A program made the translations under genes and the position numbers. Positions 33,136 to 41,276 of a stretch of 41,276 nt of DNA are shown one piece after another. Each line of letters opens with the position of its first letter. Position 1 is the stretch's first letter. Under the pieces are notes generated by a model. That model was not told the origin of the DNA, ran no database searches, and saw nothing but the letters and a program-made list of their open reading frames with translations. Source of the DNA: Priapulus caudatus. Taxonomy: Eukaryota; Priapulida; Priapulimorpha; Priapulimorphida; Priapulidae. Location of the stretch: contig NW_014577206.1 in NCBI RefSeq assembly GCF_000485595.1, positions 128,642 to 169,917 on the forward strand. The letters run 5' to 3'.

Positions 33136-33726
33136 ACAAATTGAAGAAGCAAGGATGCAGCTCCCAAAGGATTTATCTGAGGAGAGGGTCGAGCAAGCGG
33201 AGATATGTCTGGTGGGTGAACCGTGTGTTAATTTAGACATTGTAGAATGACGAAGCTTAGTAGGCGGAGTACTACCAATATCCTAGAGTGGTAAGGGTTA
33301 GGGTTAGGGTTAGAGTAATGGGTTAATAATAAATGAGTTATAAATTAATGAGTTGTTTATATATATGTGTATATACATTAGATGCATTTATACACAATAT
33401 ATATATTATATATTTATATATACAGTATATATATTGGGTGTGTGTGTGTATGTGTGCGTGCGTGCGTGTGTATGTGTGCGTGCGTGCGTGTGTGTGTGTG
33501 CGCGTGCCACCTGGATACCTAATAGAGCATGAGAGCAGAATTGAATAAGATTGCTCAAAACAAAAGCGAATAAATAAAGTGTTGAAGTGTACAAAACAGA
33601 TAAACAGGGGAAACTCCACTGTTAACGTTTCCATTCAATGTTTCCTTGAATCTTATCAAACTTTTGCAGGACAATCGCATTCAAGAAGTGAATAACCTCT
33701 TCACACAGATCGATGACAGAAGAAGG
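33136..33726 (+). CDS. STUB1: STUB1 coiled-coil exons, displaced
   Basis: Two exons: 33136-33211 (one base plus 25 codons) and 33670-33726 (19 codons), with acceptors TTCCAG and TTTGCAG and donors GTGGGT and GTGAGT. They encode QIEEARMQLPKDLSEERVEQ, then DNRIQEVNNLFTQIDDRRR. This matches the end of the charged helical linker of CHIP just before KRDVPDYL. The linker helices mediate the asymmetric dimer. The second exon ends in phase 0 and fits directly onto the U-box exon at 13819-13935 or its copy at 40305-40421. They lie beyond the 5' end of JMJD8 and between the arms of the B/C inverted repeat, so their position cannot be the native one if STUB1 is a single gene. Confidence 0.85.
33289..33317. 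repeat. Telomere-like (GTTAGG)n
   Basis: About four GGTTAG units in the intron between the two STUB1 coiled-coil exons. Confidence 0.9.
33437..33507. repeat. (GT)n/(GTGC)n microsatellite
   Basis: GTGTGTATGTGTGCGTGCGT-type repeats in the same STUB1 intron. Confidence 0.95.
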
Positions 33727-34617
33727 GTGAGTGAAGTGAGATGCGACCAGATAAACAACCATTAGATTTAGTCACCGGCTGCAGAAACCGCTCTGAACAT
33801 TACGCACCGTTCGTACCGTGCCCACTGAGTAACGCATCGTACTACATACATTGCGACGTAACACTTCGTGCAACTGAGGGACACGCACTGTACCAGATTA
33901 TGAAGTCGAGTGTTAGGTTCACCATAATTGTAGAGTGAAGGTTAAGCCTTTAAACCTTCCTAACGGGGACCCCCCCGACTGGGTGCATGCTCCTGCGCTC
34001 GGTCGCTTCGCAGCCCATCCAATTGCCAACATTTAAAACGAACCCTGCACAATATTAGCTGGCTACGGCCTGGGTTCACAGGGTGCAAACTTAACGTGAG
34101 TCTGGAGTCAAATACTCCCAGATTTACTGTCAGACTCCCTGATTTGACATATGCAGGAGTCCGTACGTGACTTCCTGAAAATTCTGCATACTAACTAAGT
34201 TCGTTTCATATAGCACGGCCTCGCGGATTACCGTATTTTCAGCTAATGTCCAAAAGAAATTTTGGCAAACGTGGGCAACCACATGAACCTTAAAATAAAG
34301 CACATGCGTTATTGTTAATGATCTTTAATTTTGAACCTCAGACTGCAGACTGCCTCATTTGCTACGGACTCCCTCTTTGAGGCAGGAGTCCATTGGAATC
34401 CTGGTGTTCAAAAGTTAATTTCTACACCTGGTTCACTATGGATATATCCCTCCCCTACTCCGTTTCCTAAGAGAAGTTTAGTAACGGAGTTCTTTTTAGT
34501 CATGTCGTATCAGGAGCATGTCACATGTGTATGTTGCTTTTGTCCAAGTCCTGTGAATTATTTTTTTACAAATTTGATGTAGCAGAAATTTCATCGCATC
34601 CTGCCGACATTTTGCAG

Positions 34618-37050
34618 TTGTTCAGAGATGGATGCAAGCGTCAATAATCTCTTGAAAAATTATTGAGGAGAAAAAATTATCGTTGAGTTCGGCTAACACC
34701 TATTCTTTATAAAAGGTACGAAACTTTAAAGAAAAAATTAAGCGGAGATTTCTTACACAGTTTCTCATAGATCCCAAAAATGTCGAAACACACACTTAAT
34801 TTTACATGAACTTATTTAATGGAGACACCACTTTACAGTTTGAAAATCTATTTTAGCTATAATTATATATTTATACATGCATTACTTATGAGGATGTTAA
34901 ATGTCGTTTTAAAGTGTCATTTTTTTATGTTGATGAGATGTCTTTTTCAGTTGATACTACATTAGAACACTATATAAATCACCTTTTTGAATGTCCAGCC
35001 TTGCGGACACACTTGTAATGGTGAGTATATCTATGAGCGATTGACGTACATAGCATTCGTAATTGCAACGGACACTTAAGAGTGCAGCCAAACTGATGGC
35101 TACCAACACATTGTACCTGTTGTATGTTATCAAGGTAATCATCGGATGCTCGCTTCGATGTTACCTTAGAAATTCCAAGAACTATTAGTCTATTTTTTAG
35201 CATCGTGTATACGCAGCCTGGTAGTAAATGGTATTAATATGTACACGATGATAGCATTTAATAGCCCACAGTGATGCCAATTTCGTTGTTTCACGAGCAG
35301 AAACGTGGTACTGGTTTGGAGATAACAACCACACGCGGAGTGGAAGGTTTGTTCTCCCTCTATCAACTTCCGGGTTTCATCTACCCGGACACGAGCCAGG
35401 ATAGCTTCGGACTGGCAGGTAAAACCCACAGGGCCCGTTGTCAGAAACAAAATTAGTCTTACAATTAGTCTTAGTATTAACTTTTTCTCTTGGCCGTCGA
35501 CAGAAACGCTGCGAAGTTACCTGAATGAAAAATCGTAAGCAGATTTCCTCATAACAATACGACACAAAGTGCTGTCGACGGTCTATGATGACTAATTTTG
35601 TTTCTGCAACAGGCTCCAGTTTCATCCCGTTTGCGCCCTGCGATGCAAACAGTTTCTACCTGTAATGTTGCAAAACTATGGTCTAGTCTAATCCAGTGTG
35701 AATTAATTAAACTAGACTACGTATTGTATTTTGCGATTTTAATTTTTTTTGATAATCGATTTATTTAATTTTCATAATCGAGGGCTTAGTCGGTTAATTG
35801 CTGCAAACGACTGACTTTCGATTTATAATCGATCATCGGGACATCACTAGATTTCTGTACGATCATTTCAGCAATATGACGGGTGTATTTGGCGTGTCTG
35901 TGTGGTATGTGTGGGACTAGTGTAATTAGTCGAGTGCTTTCTTTCCATTACAGCGAGTGGTACTGGAGTTCCATTCCATTTTCACGGCCCTGGGTTTTGC
36001 AGAGGTGATCTTCGGAAGAAAGGTGGCGCTCTTACGGTTTTGCAAAAAGTTTACGCTTTTTATACGATTTGAATGGCAGTGAAAGATCATTTGGAATTAA
36101 ATCATTACTTTCTCACCTCCGACCCCCTTTTTTGTTTATCAACAAAATCAAAGAAGCCTAAATAAAAAACAAATAATAAAAAAATAAAGATAACGAAATA
36201 TAACGCATAAAAAAGTAACCGTCGGGATAAAGATGATCGTAGATGATAGCTCAGTAATTTCTCCAACTATTTTGGAACATATTGTGTTTGCGGGAAGGCG
36301 TTTTGAACGCTCGCGCGTGCCGATCGAATCGTCATTATCGAATCTCCAGCAGCGCTGGTTCCTGTATTCCGCCCGATCACGTGCCGGCGTGGGACCCGGA
36401 CAAAGCACGCGCTCCTGGCTTTGAGGAGGAGTACGCCAAACTCAGCGAAGACAGCAAACCACTCGAGGTGCACGCTTCGTCCGGGAGAGGTACGATGACG
36501 GGGAACGGGGGGGGGGGGTGTCACGCCGGGCCGGGAATTTCCGAGAATTTTAAATAAGTAATTAATAATTACTGTGGCGCCATATTTTTTGCGTACAGAT
36601 ATTATTCGCGAATTCAGACTGACGGACAATTTCGCGACGTGGTTAATAATTTCGCGGTCGGTGACGAGCCATTGCAGTTGCCATCCCCTCACTAAATGTG
36701 CATGCCTCGCTCTCATCTCTTACGTGTTTGACAAGTGTATGTCACCATGTCAAATGTATGTCAGATATAATTGTGACTTATGTGTTATACTTCGAAAGAA
36801 ACTCATGTGCGACTTATACACGACACGTACTTCAAGTTGCAAGCGATTGAATGTCCATCGTAGACGTTATTTTCATACGATTTGCTCGATGTGAAAAAGG
36901 TATTAACTGCTTACCGTAGCAACGTTCTCTTGCTTAAATGACAACGTATATTTGTTTATGTATGGCAGCTGATTTACTTTCCGGACCGCTGGTGGCACGC
37001 GACGCTCAACACAACAAACTAGTGTCTCGGTCTCCACCTTCTCAGCCTGA
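34618..37050 (+). pseudogene. JMJD8 copy in block C, frameshifted
   Basis: Six exons at about 34618-34715, 34951-35020, 35301-35418, 35954-36022, 36353-36489 and 36969-37050 mirror the clean minus-strand gene at 30019-32422. Several keep full length and splice sites. Others are broken: for example the first contains AATTATTGAGGAGAAAAAATTATCG where the clean copy has AATTATGGGAGCAAAATTATTCG, and GTACGCCAAACTC replaces GTACCCAAACCTC in the fifth. Confidence 0.85.
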
Positions 37051-38805
37051 CTACGGTGACCCTAGCAAAATATATATTACGACTGAATCATGCAGCGCTT
37101 ATGAAAGCAATATGGCAACTGTTTTACTATGCAGCAGACGGGCTAAATCTAACTAGCCTTATTTTTTGCCTGCACGAATTAAAAATTGTGAATGGAACCT
37201 TAGTATAACCTGTGCTACGTTGTACTATAATTTGCTTATTGTTATGAATGATATTGTCCTTTGTGTTGTTACATTTCAAAACATCCCTTGAAGTTAAGTC
37301 ATTGTGATTTAAAACTAGCACAATGAGAGTTACAAAACAAATTTGAGTTGTACAGGACTGTAGAGAGTTATGTCATGCTTTATATTCATTCCATAAACAT
37401 GAGTTCATGTATGTGCAGGTGCTATAAATCTTATATGAACCTTGACTTATAAACTCACACAAAAAATCAATTTCTAATAAATATTACATAGATACATTAC
37501 CAACTTAGAGCAGTAAATTATTTAGAGAAAATCGTTTTAGAATAATTTAAAGAAATTTGCTAAATCTAGTACTTTAGCTAATTATATATATATTGTAATA
37601 TGTACACAATAATAAACTATGTATGAATGTACTTTAGAAAAAGCTCTAAAATTTTATATTACGTGTATTTGCTGTGACTCGTGGACTATAGCTAACGCGT
37701 TTTTGATGTATTGTATCGATTGCCGGTTAAAATACTTCCAAATTAATTTCTAGATTAATTTCAATTTTGTTCACAATAATATGATATGGAGCTCCCATCT
37801 AATCGAAAAGACAGGCTACGGAACGCAACTGTTTTTAATGTCCGATAATCGACCGGTTAAAACAAACGTTTCAACTCGTAAAATTGCTACAGTCACTATT
37901 GAGAACACATTCATGGAATGCGGCAGGTGTCAAACCCTGTTCGTTTTTCAGAACGTAAGACATTTGAAAGAAAACAAACGTGGTTCAACCCGTACATAGA
38001 TCAGCCTCTGTAGAAGCCTCTGTGTGCACGAAAACTTACTTGGCAACCACCAAGTCCAATTAAGCCGTCCCGACGCGTAATCAGAATGCTGCTATCGCAA
38101 AACTAATAATCTGAGGCTCCGTGTCAATAACAGAACTAGTTTTAGCATTAGTCTTACATTATCTTTTTTCTCACCAGCATTGTTGACAGAAACGTGGTAA
38201 ACGAGTCTCGAGCTTCCCGTAAGCATGCGGTACAGAGGTCCGGACCACGGAAAAAAGGCTAACGTTAAGACAAACGTCAAGGCTAATTTCATTTCTAACC
38301 ACGGCCCCCCCAGAATTCGCCGTATTTCACTAAGCCCCAGGGGTATTCACAGATTGCAAACTGCCCGCAACGTCTGCGAATTTCCAGGCCCATACACCCT
38401 ACGCGCGCGACGCGTCAACAATACCGTGGGGGAGGGAATTGGCGGCGACCTGCCGGCGTTACCGTGGCGAACGTGCTGCCCTCGTAATCGTGCCGGCGAA
38501 GCAGAGACGCTGGCCGACCTCTCGGCGCGACCTACGCTCTTGCTTCCCCCGGCGAAGCAGACGCTGGCGACCTCTCGGCGCACCAGCCTCTGCTTCCCCG
38601 GCGAAGCAGAACGCTGGCGACCTCTCGGGCGCGACCACGCTCGTGCTTCCCCGGCGAAGCAGACGCTGGCGACCTCTCGGCGCGACCACGCTCTGCTTCC
38701 CCGGCGAAGGCAGACGCTGGCGACCTCTCGGCGCGACCACGCTCTGCTTCCCGGCGATGCAGGGGTCGGAGGTCAGAGGTCGCGGGGGTCCGAGTCGTTG
38801 GGGGG

Positions 38806-38933
38806 TCAGTAGTCCTCCACCCAGCCGTTCTCGGCGATGAAGATATCGGAGCACTTCCTTCATGGCGAGGTCGGAATGACTGCTGCTGCGCGTGAGGTCG
38901 GCCCGCGTCACGGGGTCAAAAGTGGCCGACCCG
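38806..38933 (-). pseudogene. STUB1 terminal exon copy in block C, frameshifted
   Basis: Reverse complement of 28321-28446, 128 bases long. It has an extra G in GATATCGGAGC, altered AATGACTGCTGCTGCGCG, and CAAAAGTGG. The damage pattern differs from the block A copy, so the two copies carry independent errors. Confidence 0.9.
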
Positions 38934-40304
38934 CTGAAATGTCGTGGCGCCGGGGGTTAAAGTTGCAAAACCCTTCGCCGTCTAAATGATATATATACGC
39001 TACTTGTGAGCTTGCATATGTTTGAAAAATTCACTACAACCTCATTTGTATTGCTACTTTCATAACATTTCCTCACAAAATCTAAACACACTCTTGTCTT
39101 GCAAAAGTAACGCCACAGTGATGTTTACACGTCCGGGACACGACAGCGAGCAATCGTTAACAGTTCTTTTTCTATGATAAAACAAGTTATAAATTCATTA
39201 TTATATGTTTGTTCAGTACAGAATTGTGAAATTTGTTTTAAATCACATGTTATCCACAATTACTTATGCAAACAGGATACAAATATAGTGTTTTCTTTCC
39301 AGGAACTATTTGCTCTAGCATACCCATTCGCTCAACATAATTTATGCGCTGAATATAACACTGTCGCGATCTGTATCAAAATCCTCTAGTTCGGAGCACA
39401 TTTCTGGCTCAGTAAGAACATTTCGTGCTCACAGTAGGTTGATGTAGGATTTTTGTTGCGAGGTTACGAAATGGGGAATTATATCCTCTAAAATTATTAA
39501 AATTATAAATAATTATATATATATATATTTATATATATTATATATTATATATATATATATATGTATATAAATATATTACACACAATATATATAATTACAA
39601 GAGCTAATAAAAAATGTATTATCAGCTGTTGGATTATTAATTATAATTGGTTATTAATTATACACGATATTCGCCGACCTAGCAAAAGCAACAATACCCT
39701 ATTAACGTCAACCCGCATGTGGTCAGGCGGAATCCTTACTAGCTTCCCAACGCAATAATATATATATATATTATTATATTAATTTATTATTATATATTAT
39801 ACATGCACGCGCCCACACGCACGCACACACACATACACACACACACACACCAGTGTTGTAGGTCTCGAGGCCGGCCTCGAGACCGTTTTCCTTGGTCTCG
39901 GTCTCGGTCTTGGCCTCGGAGTGCAATGACTCGGACTCGAGGACTCGGGTCGAGGCCGGCTCGAGGCCACTACATACATAGTACACAACTGTTCATATTG
40001 TAACACGCAGTTTACAATCCGATTTTTTCCCTTTTTCCGATTTTTTCCCTTAAAATCAAAACTGGACTCGGTACTCGCGGACTCGGGTGGTGTGGACTCG
40101 GACTCGGATCGGGTGTGTGAATCGGACTCGGACTGGGTGGCGCGGACTCGGACTCGGACTCAGTGCGGTGCGGAATCGACTACAACACTGACAACACACG
40201 CACACACACACACATACACACACAACCGATCGCATGCACGCACGCACACACACATTCCACAATGTCCCCGTCGTAAATCTTTCGACCTGCGACGTGCAAC
40301 ATAC

Positions 40305-40421
40305 CTGTAGATGCTCCTCTATGTCTTTCCGGTCGTACGTGATGCCGCTGGCGCGATCACAGGGTTCCTCATCAGCTCGAAGCTGATCTTCCACAGCAGG
40401 TTAGTCCGGTACGTCCCGCTT
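40305..40421 (-). pseudogene. STUB1 first U-box exon copy in block C
   Basis: Reverse complement of 13819-13935. Length is kept by compensating indels: CACAGCAGGTTAGTCC replaces CACACAGGTAGTCC, and CTGGCGCGATC replaces CTGGGCGTGATC. It is correctly spaced before the 38806-38933 exon for a minus-strand STUB1. Confidence 0.85.
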
Positions 40422-40860
40422 CTGTGGCGCAACAACAAAGGGCAGAGACGCAGTCACAAACAGGCTGCGCCGCGTCGCGGGTAGGATACTGTATAAGCCA
40501 TATTTTTCGCACACAGATATTTTCGACTATTTTAATGGACGGACAATTTCGCGAGTGGTGAATTTTGCGGTCGGTGAATTAGGAATTATTCCAGTATTCG
40601 GTATTATTCGGTACAAATTATTCGGTTGTTGTTATTTTCGTGGTCGGGGACCGCGTTCGCGAAATTCGCGAAAAATTAAAACCACTGCAAAATATACAAC
40701 GTATACAGTAGTGCGTGCGAGCGGGGAACGCAAGAGTTAAAAGCCAAACCTTCATCTACGGTTACAGTGAACCCAAACATCGGGACTGCATAGGTAGCGT
40801 GTGCGAGCGGGGAACACAAGGTTTAAAGGCCTAACCTTCACTCTACAATTATGGTGAACC

Positions 40861-41276
40861 TACAGGGGTCGAAATTAGCGGTATCCCGATATCAGCGGAT
40901 AGTAGATTCTTGTGTTGGATACCAGATTTCAATGCTTGATATCCCGCCGGGATAGTAAAAAAAAAATCGTCAAATTGGGATAGTGTTGTTGAGTTTATCA
41001 ACTTTTATATGGCAGCGCATCTGAGCGAGTGCGCGCGATCTGAGCGGGCTCAGGCACCCTTACCACAACTAGCGTTATACAGCAGGCATAGCATATTTGC
41101 AAGATATTGTTGCAAGAAGCCGCGATGTTGATCATAAATGTGATGTGTATGACATTGTATCAAGCGAACCAGACAATGCGTCTAGAACAATACGTGTGCA
41201 GTGTACTATGGAGGCGTATGTAAAATGAACGCAAGCGAGAGCATTTTTGAAGGCAAACAATTGTTGAAATTTAACT
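40861..41276. other. Window end, nothing recognised
   Basis: Begins with CAGGGGTCGAAATTAGCGG, which resembles the start of the hAT-like family, and then contains repeated GATATCCCG motifs. No gene or RNA is seen. Confidence 0.4.

Larger units (their letters stand above)
33957..40860 (-). repeat. Copy C: inverted, indel-rich duplicate of the STUB1/JMJD8 block
   Basis: Together with copy B (27540-33060) this forms a large inverted repeat with a spacer of about 0.9 kb that holds the two STUB1 coiled-coil exons. It extends about 1.1 kb past the end of copy B, so it also includes the (GGACTC)n tract, a CA repeat and the first U-box exon. Read on the minus strand, it continues the STUB1 intron that starts at 33727: both sides share the repeat around AGCCTTTAAACCTT. 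Flipping copy C therefore restores the order coiled coil, U-box 1, U-box 2, then convergent JMJD8. Confidence 0.85.

Overview
This is eukaryotic, animal-type genomic DNA. It shows small GT-AG exons in long introns, abundant microsatellites, many short inverted-repeat transposons, TTAGGG-type interstitial repeats and two 25-base N gaps. The species cannot be named from the sequence; an intron-rich invertebrate or basal chordate is my guess. Four protein genes are recognisable by exon-level similarity: Rab40 (+, 4014-9249, 5' exons missing), PSMD10/gankyrin (+, 12916-24989, complete), STUB1/CHIP (+, exons scattered) and JMJD8 (-, 30019-32422, 5' end missing).

Layout: 1-3010 is repeat-rich (a tandemly duplicated Harbinger-like fragment carrying a MADF-like reading frame, a hAT-like element, a minisatellite of about 31 bp). 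4014-9249 is Rab40, with an intronic minisatellite that contains decayed copies of the head of its own exon. 9250-12915 holds no recognisable gene but several short inverted-repeat elements. 12916-24989 is PSMD10, whose 8.5-kb second intron contains foreign STUB1/JMJD8 sequence and an N gap. 25978-27246 holds the first two STUB1 exons, followed by an N gap. 27430-33080 (copy B) holds the last STUB1 exon and a clean JMJD8 gene on the opposite strand. 33136-33726 holds two STUB1 coiled-coil exons. 33957-40860 (copy C) is an indel-ridden inverted copy of copy B, extended to the first U-box exon of STUB1. 14564-20780 (copy A) is another indel-ridden inverted copy, and 13400-14000 is a direct fragment with the first U-box exon.

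The simplest reading is that the true locus runs Rab40 > PSMD10 > STUB1 > < JMJD8, and that copies A and C are extra, low-accuracy sequence put in during gap filling. Rab40C, STUB1 and JMJD8 are also close together in mammals, with STUB1 and JMJD8 tail to tail, so the linkage looks old. Three of the four products act in ubiquitin-proteasome protein quality control: a Cullin-5 SOCS-box GTPase, a 19S proteasome assembly chaperone, and the Hsp70/Hsp90-linked U-box ligase. JMJD8 is an ER-associated JmjC-domain protein. I found no convincing new biological system. The strongest observations are the permuted, triplicated STUB1/JMJD8 block and the exon-head duplications in Rab40.
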